From: Carallia brachiata
Lineage: Eukaryota > Streptophyta > Magnoliopsida > Malpighiales > Rhizophoraceae
Direction of reading: 5' to 3'
Length of the DNA: 64,000 nt
Assembly (NCBI GenBank): GCA_021464245.1
Contig: JADCRB010000043.1
Span: forward strand, 145,668 to 209,667
Shown: positions 34,090 through 47,364 of the stretch, piece by piece
Position numbering within the stretch: the stretch's first letter is position 1
Layout of the letters: the number at the start of each line of letters is the position of its first letter
Translations under genes and position numbers: made by a program
Notes under the pieces: model-generated
Seen by the model: only the letters and a program-made list of their open reading frames with translations
Databases searched by the model: none
Told to the model about the DNA's origin: nothing

Positions 34090-37000
34090 TTAAGCCAAAT
34101 AACGACGGCAGCAATCCAATAATCTGCCAACATTTACATCAATTATGCCATGTTCTGCCATCACGTCAGGTCCCTCTGGAGATTTTCTTGCTGCACTCCA
34201 CTGATTTAGAATCCTGATTATCCTTTCAACCTGTGTGGAAGTAAAGGAAAAGGAAAAAATAATGCAGACGTGCTATACTAAACAAGAAACTTATAAACAT
34301 AGCAAACAGTCTGGGCCTGAAACAAATTTTATGCATTATTCTCTTTTGGCTCTATAGAAAGTGGAAACAGGATACGGCAGTTCTCCTGGCATTTGGTTTC
34401 GTTCCAGAACTGGTTGAACTTTTGGATTCTTCATGGAGATAATCTAACTGTCGATCAAGAAGATCATCTTCAATCAAGTCAGATTTGTTCACTATGATTA
34501 ACACATACTGGTGCAGAGTTGAAAGGCTCATCTCATTTTCCTCAACTCGAACAAGTATCCTTGCCAAAATGCTCCAGAGTGCACTCCTGGCTTCCATATC
34601 ATCCGAAGCAAAAGGAAATATATCAAGGAGGCCGTCTATGAAAGGCAAATCTGCACAAATCAACAGTGTCAACTCCAATAGAGTATGCGCTTGATAGACT
34701 AGTATGAGCAATCCATTTTCATTAGTATCACAGTTTTTATCATGGATATGAGATAAAACTTACCCTCTGATAAATCTAAAGCTAGATCAGGTTCATCAGA
34801 CAGGATGTTTGCAATTAAAACTGCAGCCGTAACACAAGAGCTGGCAACCTGCAGCAAGATAATTATTTGGTTTACATGTTAGAATAAACTTCAAAGAAAG
34901 AACGACATCCAAGTACATGAGGCTCCCACACTGTTGAGCCTAGAAAAGGGCCAAATGTATTCTATGAAAATTCAACCAATTATATTCATTTGTTGTTTAC
35001 CATATATATCCTCAACAGTTTACTTTATTAATTTTATTTTTACTCCAAAACAAAATCTTTTTCAGTAAAAAACTACACATCCCTCAAAACTATATATAAT
35101 ATAATAACAGCAAAGTAAAGAATTTCACCCCTTTATTGGCTTTTTTACTTTCTTTTCTTTTTTTTGTTTTTTTCCTTAAAACTGCATTACAAAGTACATG
35201 GTTCTAAAAAGAGCACACTATCAGAAAACTCCAATGCAGTAAATTGCAAGTTAAACCTCCAGAAAAGATGCTCAAAAAAAAAAAAAAGAGTTTGAACGTC
35301 CGGCAATCTACTAATGACAGCCTTAATGAGAAAGAAGACATAAAGAGAACTGTCGTTCTACAGATATGCAATACCTCCACTTTATCCGGCAGTTTGATTA
35401 AACTGCAAACTAGGTTAAAAAGTTCCTTGTTGGAGCAGATTTCTTGGGAATAGCCGTCTACAGAAGAAAGAGCTTCGATGGCACGTAGGATTACATCAAG
35501 AACAGAGTACCTGCAATGATTTATGCAATAAATATCAATTATAACATAGCATGCACATACTTGGCAGTCTCTTCTGGGTTGGCGGGGGGGGCAATATTAG
35601 AATTTTATAGGAGTCACTGTGTGGAATAACCAATAGCATTCGATAAAATTGTGTAAAAGAATAGCCACTTGATAAACTGATACTTATAATTACGCAAAAC
35701 AGTAGCCACTGCACACAGTATGGTTTATTGGAGAAACAATTAAGAATATTTGCCATGCAAAACAAAAACAATTATATAATCTATGGTTTATTGGACAAAC
35801 AGTTGAGAACATTTGTCCTTACATCTCAATGCTACAGGCAACACACAAACTTTAATGGCATTGGTTGCTATACCTTTGTTCTTTGTTTGGGGTCCAGTAC
35901 AAGGTCCAGCCGAATAAAACTTGATGACAAGGAAGGAGTGTTCAACCAATATTAAAGGAATTTCACTGACAAGGAAGGAGCGGTCAGCAAATATTAACGA
36001 TATTTTGCTGGGCAAAGCAACAGTTTCTATTGTCTATCTTTCATTCATGATTATGAATTTCTAAGAGGTAAATACAATCAGCCCACCAAAAATTTAAATT
36101 GACATTAGGAACTAGGCCGAATGATAACCAAACAATACGTATAAGAAGAAGAAAACCATGAACTCAAGCCAAACAATTTTCCAATGGGATGGGATAAATT
36201 ATTTCACCAGCAACTGAATTGTTTGTAATTTTTGCAACAATTTAAAGAAATCTGATACCGCCAAAAAACACATGTAACGCATCATATTGAGCATGTCAAA
36301 CCTTTCAACACAAAGAAAGACAAGCCATACCTTTCAGGTACTCTGTCACCAGATAAATTGCTCATTTCGAAAGCCAAGAGACTGACTAATAGATTTGGCA
36401 AATTCAGCTTCATCAGAGATGGAAGAACACTTGAAACTTTATCTGAGCTCTCAATGATAGCCAATATTAACCCTGTGCTCTGTCAAACAGGGAGGATTTT
36501 TAGCTGCTGGGAACAAAGCATATTAATCACGAAATAAACAATTCATCAGACACATCACAAATGAAGGCATTTAGACAATCTATTGGTATCAATCAACATT
36601 TCCCGGAGCTTCTACTTTCGTGGATGCTTCGTGGAATTCAAGAATGAGGGGCTTTGAACTTTCACCAAAGAATAACCTTACATATAGAGGTTACCAGCTT
36701 TGTTTTATAACACTTCTGCATTGTCACAAGAACAGCCCTGCTTATTACATATGTGTGTGTGAGGGTGAGAGCCCCAAATGCTTACATATCAGCTGTTTGC
36801 TAGAAGTAGACAAAAATATATTGCACAAAAGATTTAAAGTTACCCTTTCTGATAGGTTTGCATTTAAGGTATTTTCTGCAACCCACAATACACGACCCAG
36901 AATAGGTTCAGACTGCAATGCCTTAGCCCATGAAGTAGATTCACCACCCTGGAGACCCAAGGTTAACAGCCTGTGTCACAATACAATCAGTAAACAAGCA

Positions 37001-39214
37001 ACTTCAGAGATAACACGTGCAACTAACTACCATAAATAAGAACAAAATTGACTACATAAAGTTCTCGAGTCATTGATGAAAAAGACTTCCTTACCGAGAA
37101 GCTTCACATAGGCATTGTGTGTCCTCTGAAAACAATTGTTCGATTATTGTCTCAATCATCCCGTTTGTGGAGACTATGTGCTTCATTGGTACTTCATGGC
37201 AGGCCAAGTTTCCAAGAATGCCAAGGCATATTTCCTAAGGACAAACAACAATACAAAGCCTTTGTCTCAAATTTAAATCAAGTTGGCTACATGAGTCTTT
37301 TTTACTATAAAACTGATTTTAATGTGAGGTGTAATCATTCTAAATCCTTCATAACTAATGATTCCCAAGTTAACTTAGGTCGCCATCTTACACTTCTTTC
37401 ATCATCCACCCAGATTTGGTCTCCCCTTAATTGAAGCATTTCTAGGACTACCTTGGACATGTCCAAACCATAAATGCTACTCCCTTAGTTTATCCCCAAT
37501 TGGACGTACACATACTTTGCAACGAATATCCTTATTTCTTATTTGATCCTTGCTAGAATAATCATAAACCTATCTAAGCATTCTCATCTCCACCACACTC
37601 AATTTTTGCACGTTTCTTAGCGGCCCCACACTTACTACTGTACAACATCGTTGATCTAATAGATGTTCAATAAAATTTACCTTTCAACTTAATGGGAATT
37701 TTGTGGTCACACAAACTCGAGTTACATACCACCATTTAAGCCATCTAAGCCTCATCCTATTTAGAAAATTCTGTCTGTATTTCTATCCCTCTTAATAATT
37801 GAGCCTATATAACGAAATGGTTTTAAGATTTCCTAAGAAAGCAAGGGAAAATGAAAACTCAATCGAAAGGATCAAAATCTCACAAAACTAGGTAATAACT
37901 GCTTCCATCAGGCCAGACCAAAATAAGAAACCATTTCCACACCACATATCAAGCTTGAACTAAAAAAACAAAAAACAATTGAAAATTCAAATTCAAAGGA
38001 ATTCAAGACCAAGTGAAAGCATGGCTCACCGTAACACGTACTGACTGCGAAACCCTAAGATTTGCTAAAAGTACTTCAAGCACTAGATTTTGCACCTGCA
38101 TATGAAAACCAATACACAATCAAGTAAATACAACTACCAGAAATTGAACATCTGCTGAACATCTGTATCAAACATATCTACAGAACATAAGTTTGAAACT
38201 ACTAATTAAGTGCCGGCTTAATAAAAAAATAGCTACTCAACTTTGGTGCAACAAAAAACACAATAAACTAATGTCATAAAGGATGGAGAGGAAAGACTAA
38301 GAAGAAAGGAAAAGCCCAAGTACCATTAGTTCTGCATGAGTTCTACTCGCGGCAAGATCCCACAGAACACAACCATGCTCCTCCCAAACCTCATCTCCAG
38401 TTGACATGCCAGGGCACTTCGATCCATTAGACAAATCCTCATCTTCCCCTTCTCGACGAGCAGACTTGTCAGAATTATTGTCAACAACATCCATGACCGT
38501 AGGTGCATAAACTTTAACATGGTCATCGCTGGTATCCACCGTGACTGGAATAAGTTTTCGCATCAACGAAATGATATAACTAGGATCAACTGTTGTTGAA
38601 ATGTCAAACAACTGCGCAACCACCGGAGAAATTTCAAATTCATCATACTGAACTCCTAACACCATCCACAACTAATGTCGTCACGTTCACAACACACAAA
38701 CATATCAAAATGCACAACAAAAACTATAAAAATAATGCAAGCGCATATAATTTAAATTTAACTAGATCAAAAATAGTGCCATTATATCAGCACATAAAAT
38801 TGAGCAATATAGCTTCAATGCTTCATCATGAAATAGGAAAATTACAAACATGACCTTACAATCTCCAACTCAAAGCAATCTAGTACAATAAAATTTGCAT
38901 TGGATCCCCAAATTTTTTCGTTTCTAAACAACCGTGAATACAGAGATAAGCTTCTAGTAGAGCCAGTAAATTAAATTCGGAGAAGAAGTAAATTTAAAAC
39001 ACTCGAAGAAGAAGAAGCGTTGGATAGAGTGTAGTGAGTAACCAACCTCATCGGGCGGCGCAGAAGGGTGATGTGAAGGTGCATCGAGTTCTTCTTTTTC
39101 TTTTTCTTGTTCTTGTTCTACATCTTCTTCCTGTTCCACTTGTTGTTGGTGCTCTTCTGCTTCTTCTTCTTCTTCTTCTTCTTCTTCGGGTTTTGATTTT
39201 AGCTCGATGGCCAT
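34090..39214 (-). CDS. SAAL1-like ARM-repeat protein
   Basis: Ten exons on the minus strand: 39214-39047, 38671-38324, 38095-38030, 37234-37095, 36970-36844, 36479-36331, 35510-35375, 34848-34764, 34650-34376 and 34230-34090. They total 1635 nt and 544 aa, all GT..AG, phases consistent. The N-terminus is acidic (a GAA/GAG run giving about nine Glu, then Gln/Glu-rich). YDEFEISPVVAQLFD, LMRKLIPVTVD and LGILGNLACHEVP match the SAAL1 (serum amyloid A-like 1) pattern, as do LCEASRLLTLGLQGGE and DLPFIDGLLDIF. The rest is alpha-helical Leu-rich ARM-like repeats. Metazoan SAAL1 is linked to cell proliferation; the plant role is unknown. If the last intron is retained, exon 9 runs to a TAG at 34354-34352, but splicing at GCC/GTATCC restores 46 further residues (WSAARKSPEGPDVMAEHG). 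Confidence 0.9.
37300..37850 (-). mobile_element. RTE-type LINE fragment (end of reverse transcriptase ORF) in a SAAL1 intron
   Basis: The minus strand, read with frameshifts, gives FRYIGSIIKRDREID, then LKGKF-like 'ttgaaaggtaaattt', VVEMRMLR, KDQIRNKDIRCKV, PIGDKLRE and FGHVQGSPRNA. These words are diagnostic of the C-terminal part of plant RTE retrotransposon ORFs (…MSVAEMRMLRWMCG…, …IGDKLRE…RWFGHVQRRP…). It lies in the intron between exons 3 and 4, in the same orientation as the gene. Many stops show it is dead. Confidence 0.75.
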
Positions 39215-39347
39215 TTTCGTTCTTTATTGTTTCCGAGTGTGTCTTTTTTCTTTTGGGATTTTTTTTGTCCTCGAATTCAGAAATTTTAAACTGACAATAA
39301 CAAGTTTTTTTATTATTATTATTTTGATCAAGTTGTTTTTTAACCAA

Positions 39348-39475
39348 ACGAGTTCATTTATTATTATTATTTTTTTTTGGTAAATAACGAGTTCATTTAT
39401 TATTTTTTTTTTTTGGTCCTAACGAGTTCATTTATTTTTTTTTTTGGTTTAAATGGAGGACGAGTTCATTTATTG
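39348..39475. repeat. Four spaced copies of ACGAGTTCATTTATT
   Basis: Copies begin at 39348, 39387, 39422 and 39460, each followed by a T-rich tract and 'ggt'. The 35-39 bp spacing suggests tandem duplication of a T-tract-bearing unit just upstream of SAAL1. Confidence 0.8.
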
Positions 39476-40185
39476 TTATATCACAATGTTCGGTAGCTTA
39501 AGATTTTTCGATCCGCCTTGTAGATTTACGGAGCGGGCCTTTAATGGGCCGTTTTCGTTTAAGGTTAATTTCATCGGATAATAAAAAATTAATTTTACGT
39601 GAGAGATAAAAAATTAATTTTACGTGGTTATTTTAAAAATAAAGATAATATTCTCTGACGAAATTATGAGTATCATTCTATTTTTTTTATTTTTATGACC
39701 CAAAAAAAGGAATTAATCTTTATACGAGAGATCAGATTTTTCCCTTACTCTTTCTTCTCTCTACAGTCTATTGTTAGATTACTAATTTTAAAAAGATTAA
39801 GAAAAAAAAATTAATTTCTTGTGATATCCTTTTAATACAATTATTGGGTTCATTTTATCTAGATCTCTTAGTCTAATTTTGAACTTTTCGATACTTCTTA
39901 TAATTAAAAAAATTAATTTCATATAAAAAAATTTGTAGGTTAATCTAATTCATTCCTCAAAATCCTACAATTTGATTTCGTACAGTTTCTTAAAATTCGA
40001 CAACATCACCCCAAAAAACAAAATGAAAACATTCATAGGACTATAATTTAGATTTAAAAATAATGATATTACTTTATCCCACTAATTTATATAGAATGAG
40101 TATTAATTTGCCTAACCTTTAAATGACATATATATTCCCTCTCCCTTTTTGATAAATTTGTGGAGTGGCGTCGTCATTTTTTGAT

Positions 40186-40191
<6 letters not shown>

Positions 40192-40251
<60 letters not shown>
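40192..40251. repeat. Compound microsatellite (TA)n(GA)n
   Basis: About 14 TA units (40192-40220) run directly into about 15 GA units (40221-40251). Confidence 0.95.
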
Positions 40252-40254
<3 letters not shown>

Positions 40255-41585
40255 ACATATAGGGGATTTGAAAGTTAGATATTATGAGTGTGTTTATTTT
40301 ATGAGATATAATATGATTGTATAAGTTTGATGTTAATTATCTTTTTTTATTCTATATTTAGTTGGTTAATAAGATAAATATAGAATATATTAATGTGAAC
40401 TTATTATCTCATAAATATGATGATTTGGTGTATCAAATTATACACGTTTTAATAGTTTAATAGAATATTAAACAATTTTAATTCATTTTGTTATTATCGA
40501 TTTAGATCTTCTTTTTAATTTTTAATTTTTAAAAATTTAAATTTTTGTACTAAAAGTATTTTACCACTAAATATATTCAAACTTAAAAATATCAAATTTA
40601 CATTTTAATTCAGCCAAAAATTATATTATTAGTCACACTTCACAGTATATACTTTAATTGTAAAACATGAAAACGTTCTTATAATTCTAAGGAAAAAACA
40701 TTTACATTCATTTAAAATTCATAAAATTAAGCCAGAGACAATAAAAAAAAGAAGTTAAATAGATTATAAAATGTTAAATATTATTAACTTGTATAGTTTT
40801 GTTTGGACCAGACCATAATTAATAAATCTGTACTTGACCTTGACTAGATCTGGGATCTAATTCGCTGACGATGAACCCAACAATCAGATAAAAAGATTAA
40901 ATCTTGTTTTTATCACAAAAAAATTAAATTTTTTTACATGATATAAAAATAAATAAAATGTTATTAAAATAAAATTTAAGCATTAATTATTTTTAATAAA
41001 AATAATATAATTATATAAAATTATTTAAAAAAATATAACAAAAGAAATTTTTATCATTAACACGATGAATTTACTATTGAGAAGGAGTCAATCTTACGAT
41101 ATTTGATAGATCGAGTCAAGCGATTTTCTCCAAGTCACTTTTTTATCTAATCAGATTAGAGAATTAAACCTATTTACACTTCAAATCACTGGTTCGCTGG
41201 TCTAACCATGGGGTTTATCTGATTTTTAAAGTGAGTCTCGTTATGTAGACGGAAAAGAGAAGATACCAAAAAGATGAGAAATTTTTTTTTTTACAACCAA
41301 CTGATTTATTTGTGTAACAAATCACTTAATTTTTGTAAATAAAATTAAATAAAAAATAATTTTAAATTTTATTATATAAATAAATTAACTGATTATACAA
41401 ATAAATTTTTTTATTTTTTCTGCGTCCTTTTGTTTTCGTCCATTTAAAATTTTCGTTTTAAAACCATGGACCGGATTATAACTTCGCTAACTATTTAGAT
41501 AAAGAAAAATAAATTATGCGGTACTTATTCCCCCGTTGCAACCACAAAGCGTGAGACCTTGACATGAAACTGCAACAATAAGGTC

Positions 41586-42086
41586 GGGTATAAAAAAATT
41601 ACTAAACTTTTAAATTTTTTTTTATTTAAATTCTAAATTTTTTTGAGATTTCATTTCAATTTTAAACCTTTTGATTTTATTCCAAATCAGTCTTTCCGTT
41701 AGTCAAACCGTTAAAAATTACTGTTCACTAACGAAAATTTTTTTAAAAAGGTAAAATACACTATTTCTAGTTACCAATTAATAAAAATACTTTGTATAAT
41801 CTAAAAAAAATAAAATAAGAAATAAAAAATCTAAAATCTCAATTTACATGTTACTATTTGAGAGTAAAATATAAACATTTAATAACAAAAAAAAATATTT
41901 AAATAGTATATTTTACCTTTTAAAAAAAATTTCAATTAGTGAACAGTAATTTTTAACGGTTTGATTAACGGAAGGACTGATTTAAAATAAAATCAAAAAG
42001 TTTAGAACTGAAATAAAATCTTAAAAAATTTAAGACTTAAATAAAAAAAATTTAAAAATTTAGAATTTTTTTAATGCATATCACAA
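41586..42086. mobile_element. Foldback MITE, about 500 bp, with long inverted arms
   Basis: Left arm 41586-41770 and right arm 41900-42086 are near-complementary over about 170 bp. Matching landmarks are 'cgttaaaaattactgttcac' on the left against its complement at about 41938-41957, and 'aaatcagtctttccgtta' against 'taacggaaggactgattt'. The loop is AT-rich. No ORF. A single arm of the same family is at 61635-61790. Confidence 0.8.
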
Positions 42087-42404
42087 CGGGCTGTCAAATA
42101 GCTCCAAGACGTTGCCACGTGTTAGGCCCAAATAAAAGCAAAAACCTCTACCTTTTTAAAATACCTGATGACGAAACCAAATCCAGGCCACAAAAATCAC
42201 TCCTATTTATTTAAACAAACAATAAAAAAAAGAAAAACTGAAAAAGTGAAAATCTTATTATTCTCTCTCATTTATCCCTCCAAATTCCAAACCAACCAAA
42301 GCAGCCAAACAAGCAACGCGCACATCTCTCTCACACAAACTCTGCTTTCCCGCAAGACTGTTCCATGAACAGAGAAGCCAAGGCGGAGGCGGAGCATGAG
42401 AGAA

Positions 42405-45400
42405 ATGGCGCTATCTCCTCACATTCTCCAGTTTCCAATAATGCTCCACTCTCAGTCTCCGGCGCAGCCTCACTACCTTCTCTTCTACCACTCTCCTCCG
42501 CTCTCCGCTCATAAGCTCAAGTCTCCGGTGGTCCCGATCGCCGTCAGTGTTTCCCTCAGAGCGCGGTGCTTAACTAAATCGGCCGAGGATGATCGCCTGA
42601 GCGATTCGGATTCCTCGATCTCCGCTGTCGAAGAGGAAGAAGCCAGAGGCGACGCCAAGGACGCTGTACGGATTTCCACTGCCTACGGCGATTCTCTCTC
42701 GCTCGGTATTCGCGAGCCTGTTTATGAGGTTTTTTTTTCTTTTTTAAATTTTATGGATTTTGTCTCTTTTTTTCTTTCTTGGCTTAATTTCCAGCAATTT
42801 TGGTGTTTAGTGGAGTTCTGAATTTTCGTGTTAGTTGAATAGATTTCGTGGAAGTTTGACTCTCGCAGCACATAATGCATGCGCACTTGATTCCGTAAAT
42901 GCTTGAATAAATCCATGTAGGATACAAGGCACGCAGATCGATTATTTCTTGAGTTTCCCTAGGCAACTTACTTTAGTTAGCCACGTAACAGGCTCGCACT
43001 TCATCCAACAGTATCTATTAGTTTCTATATATTTTTTTTTTAAATTTTAATTATTAAGCGACTTATATTACTTTATTATTACCTAAATATTATTATTAAA
43101 TGTTTACGTTATTCCTTTCATTGTGAAAAAGTATGGTACAAGCTACGATGAATTTCTTTTTGGTTATTTGGTTGAAGCTGCTGGTCACAATTGTTATCAT
43201 ATTTTCAATGCTGCTTGATGAACACATTTCTCTTCTGGGATTAACTGGTTGGCAACTGATATTGTTTTTTTCTTGCTTTTATATGTTGCCCTGATTTTGA
43301 CATCTTAAGGTTGTTGAGGTGAAGTCAAATGGAACGGTGTCTACTAGGAAAATAAACAGACGGCAATTGTTGAAGTCCAGTGGTGAGTGTACTATTTGAG
43401 ATCGCTTCTTTGTCTTGAATTCCGTATGGGAATCACATTTTCCCATGTAAATTTCAGTGTTAATTTCGAGGTGGTGCTGATTTTAACTCATAACACAATA
43501 CTGTTTGAAAATACTGTTTGAAATTACGACTGAAAACTCTTGTGCTAATATTTTTGGGATATATGAGCTCTTTCTTCTTACGAGTCCTTTTCTCATCAGG
43601 TCTTCGCCCACGGGATATCCGAAGTGTCGATCCATCCTTGTTTTTAACAAACTCAATGCCCTCGTTGCTGGTATTATGTCTCGTTACATGTCCTAATATG
43701 TTACCTTTTGTTGTTTATTTGTTTATTCTGGATGAATAAGGACCATTAAATGAGACTTGAGCTCACTGTTCTAGAGCCAAGACAATTTTTTTTTTTTTTT
43801 TTGGCATCATGATTTGTCTGCTTATGAATGATATCAACAGGACTGGATTTTAATGACAAATTCATTGTGATCCACTTGTAGGTTCGCGAGCATGCTATAC
43901 TGCTAAATCTAGGTTCATTAAGAGCAATAGCAATGAAGGAGCATGTATTTATATTTGATTACAATTGGTAACTATGCTTTATACGACTCATCTAATTACT
44001 CTGTCTCTCTACACCCCCCTTGCATTTTCTATTTTTATGTTGTTCTAGTTTCCACTAACAGTGGTTTACTTGTTCTATGTGCTGATACATTTTAGTAAAG
44101 GAGGCCAAGCTTTTATAGACACTTTATTGCCTCGGTTGAACCCTAGAAATGTGAATGGAGGACCTTGCATGCCATTTGAGCTTGAGGTAAATGCATTATG
44201 TCAAAAGTGTCAAGTGGTTTATGATCTAAATATGTTTTTCTTTTGGATACCAGTTTTATCCTTCTTATATATTTGCTTGCATGCATTTGGATGCAGTACT
44301 TATTTTTTTTCCCAAAGGAAAATAGAGTTAAATGAGAATATCAATTTCTGCATTTGCATCAATTTCTGCATTTTCTTTGGAACACTTAGAAAAGCAGACA
44401 TGCTATGACCGTCATCAACGTTTGAAACACTTAGAAAAGCAGACATGCTTAAGGCTTTTTGTGTCTAACTATAGGTTGTTGAGGCAGCATTGCTTTCACG
44501 AGTACAACGTCTGGAGCAGAGACTGATGACTATTGAACCTCGTGTGAGTATGGAACATAGTGAGTATGTCTTATATTTTGTTTTGTTTTTTCTCTTGGCT
44601 ATGCTTCCTTCCCTTCTTGTTTCTTTAGACTGTCTTTAAAACTCTTTTTACTAGTCATTGTATTTGAGAAGTGAATTCAAGGCAAATATCCTGGATATTT
44701 GCACCAATTTCTAATGACATATTTGTCTTTTTTTTTTTTTTTTTACATGTTCATCTGCCATGATAGTGATTCATTTCAGGTTCAAGCTCTCCTTGAGGTT
44801 TTGCCCAACCGGCTAACTGCTGACGTATTGGAGGAACTTCGTATTAGCAAGCAAAATTTGGTATACCATCTAATAACCAATGAGAAGTGGATGACATTGA
44901 AAACTGCTGTCAGTTCTTAAAGATTTCACTTATGCTTGGAAGGTTGAATTGGGTTCAAGGGCTGGAGCTATGAGACAAATGCTACTTGATCTTTTGGAGG
45001 ACCCACAGGAAATACGTCGTATATGTATAATGGGAAGAAACTGCATACTTAAAAGGGGAAGTGATGATGTGGAATGTTCTGTTCCCTTAGATAAGCAGAT
45101 TGCTGAGGGTAAGCTCTATAATAAATTTACTTGGTAGAGAAATTCTTGATTTTTGAAAGCAGTTTTTGGTCTGCATGTGATTTGACTATGACATGTGCAG
45201 AAGAGGAGGAGGAAATTGAGATGCTTTTGGAAAATTATCTTCAAAGGTCTTTCCTGATCTGTGGCTTATCTGGCATGGTGGTCTATTCTCTTTATGCTAT
45301 GTTTATCATAGAATTTTAACTTCTCTTGTAAATTCCCCTTCATGAGTTTTTTCTTTCTGTAAGCTCATCTCATAGATAGGTAATCAGTGTATCCTCAAAG

Positions 45401-47364
45401 TGTGATTGAGAGAGGCTGTGAGGGCCATACAGTAAGCTGACTATGGTCCTAAATTTCAGTTAATGAATGATGTTTCCTCATCTGTATATCAGGAGTATAT
45501 CAGTAATTTTTCATTTGCGTGTCTTTGTGGTTGTCCCTTACCACATGTGATACATTCCACCATAGTATCAATGTTGCACTACTGGATGCTTATAATTGGT
45601 GCCTATGAGACGTGTTCATCTGGGAGTTAAAACTTGATGTATCCACGTTACTGTGATATTAGGCCTGTAGCGAGGCATTGAAACAGTTAGAATGGGTCAA
45701 CTTTTTTAATCTTAACAGATGATGCTATCTGATTCCGATTATATATTATTCACTTGTCTATTAGTGGACATCATAGAATTATCTGCTGAGGCATGGTTGT
45801 AGAACTTACAAGGAAATCTAGACTTGATCAGGAATAGTAATTTAAATTTTTAGCTGGGTTCAAATTCTAGGTTCAAGTGGAGCTCTAAATAATTGTTGTG
45901 GTAAAAAGAATAATAGCAGTAACAATGGTTAACACTTATCAATAAGTTGACAAGCACTCATGAATACCATGTTATTTGGATACAGCAATATTTGCTTGAG
46001 CTTTATCCTTTGAAGATCTGAATCTGCAAGCAAACTAACTGTTTTATGTCCTTTGCAGATGTGAATCTTGTCATGGTCAATCAGAAAGACTTCTTGACTC
46101 TGCAAAAGAAATGGAAGACTCCATTGCTGTTAATCTGAGGTGGGTATTTTCTAGTTTTCTATCTTGTCATTACTCATTAGGGTCTCTGGGCCCATGAATG
46201 ATGGGCTTGTCATTTAAACTTAAGAATTAATCTGCACATTAAATTCATCTTAAGTGAACAATTGGCTTCTATTGGTTAATTTCCTTTTGTTTTCTGGGAT
46301 GAAGGCAAACGGTCTTGAATTTAGAGTTTTTAATTATATTCCTGGACTTGCGATGTGGAGAAAATTGTCCTTATTCTTGTCGTGTAGGCCAGGCTAGAAA
46401 TACACTATTGATTTTCTGACCAGAAAATAGTTGCTGGAAATTGCTTCTTGTCTTTGTATGTATTTTACCTTTTACCATGATAATCTCTTGCTTATACCAG
46501 CTCTCGGAGGCTTGAAGTGAGCAGGGTGGAATTACTTCTCCAGGTTGGGACATTTTGTGTGGCAGTTGGTGCTCTAGTTGCAGGTATGCCTGTCACCATC
46601 TAGGAAATTGGTGCAATGTCTTCATCATTGTGACTGGGAGCAGTATATGCTCGAGTTGCATGGAAACAGCTTGTTCCTCCCTAGGCATGTAATTAGTACT
46701 CTGATGGCAATGATGCTATTAATATGCCATGTGCATAGCACTCTCTAGAATGACAGTTGCAGTCAGCATTGAAGGATTTAGTACTGTAGAATTTCATGAC
46801 TTGGGAGACAAGAACTGCTGCTGTAATTGCAACCAGTGTCTCATTCTAGCAGTTATCATTCCAATCAATGTGGCATCTGCTGAAAAATAGGCTGCAAAAT
46901 AGAGCATCGTCATTCTAGTTTGCCATAATTTTAAATTGGTCAATTCTAGCTTGACCGGAAGAAAAAATAAGAATAAGTGGATAAGAGAAGATAAATGGTT
47001 GAAAAGAGCAGGGAGCATAATCATGGCACTCACCGTAATTTATCCTTTGAAACATGGTAAAGTGCTGCGTGAATATTTCCTTTTTTCATTTGTGCCCATA
47101 ATGAAAAATGAAAAACGGTGTTTTGTGGTTTCAGGTATTTTTGGCATGAATTTGAAGTCCTATCTTGAAGAGCATGTGGTATGTTTGCTTTTCTGAAGCT
47201 TAAACCATCGTTCTTCCAATGCATTTCCTTTTCCTGTTTAAGTTAAAAATGACACATCACCATAACCTTTCTTCCTTTTGCTTTTGCAGTTTGCCTTTTG
47301 GCTAACAACGGCTTGTTGGTGCTGTTATAGCATTTTTTCTGATGTATTCATATTTAAGGGCTAG
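42405..47364 (+). CDS. MRS2-11: Chloroplast MRS2-type (CorA) magnesium transporter, MRS2-11/MGT10 type, C-terminus frameshifted
   Basis: Thirteen exons: 42405-42728, 43310-43382, 43600-43670, 43882-43967, 44096-44186, 44475-44543, 44780-44860, 44943-45108, 45201-45246, 46059-46139, 46501-46583, 47135-47178 and 47290-47364. All are GT..AG and phases agree. Start chosen at 42405 (MALSPH, as in relatives); an in-frame ATG lies nine bases upstream. A Ser/Pro-rich transit-like peptide precedes LRPRDIRSVDPSLF, LPNRLTADVLEELRISKQ, IRRICIMGRNC and RLLDSAKEMEDSIAVNLSSR. The first membrane helix leads to the pore signature Gly-Met-Asn at residues 394-396. In exon 13 the frame after AFWLTTA runs to a TAG at 47362-47364, while the next frame (from 47312) encodes the expected second helix (IAFFLMYSYLRARKIL) to a TAA at 47375-47377. 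The family carries Mg2+ across the chloroplast envelope. Confidence 0.92.

Larger units (their letters stand above)
39215..42404. other. Spacer between divergent SAAL1 and MRS2-11 genes
   Basis: The two genes diverge, so both promoters lie here, about 3.2 kb apart. The region is strongly AT-rich. It holds a four-copy short repeat (39348), a TA/GA microsatellite (40192) and a foldback element (41586). A CT-rich, probably transcribed leader of the MRS2-11 gene occupies about 42250-42400. Confidence 0.6.

Noticed and set aside
39048..39347. Arg/Lys-rich frame opposite and beside SAAL1 exon 1
   Set aside because: Shadow of the GAA repeat encoding the poly-Glu stretch.
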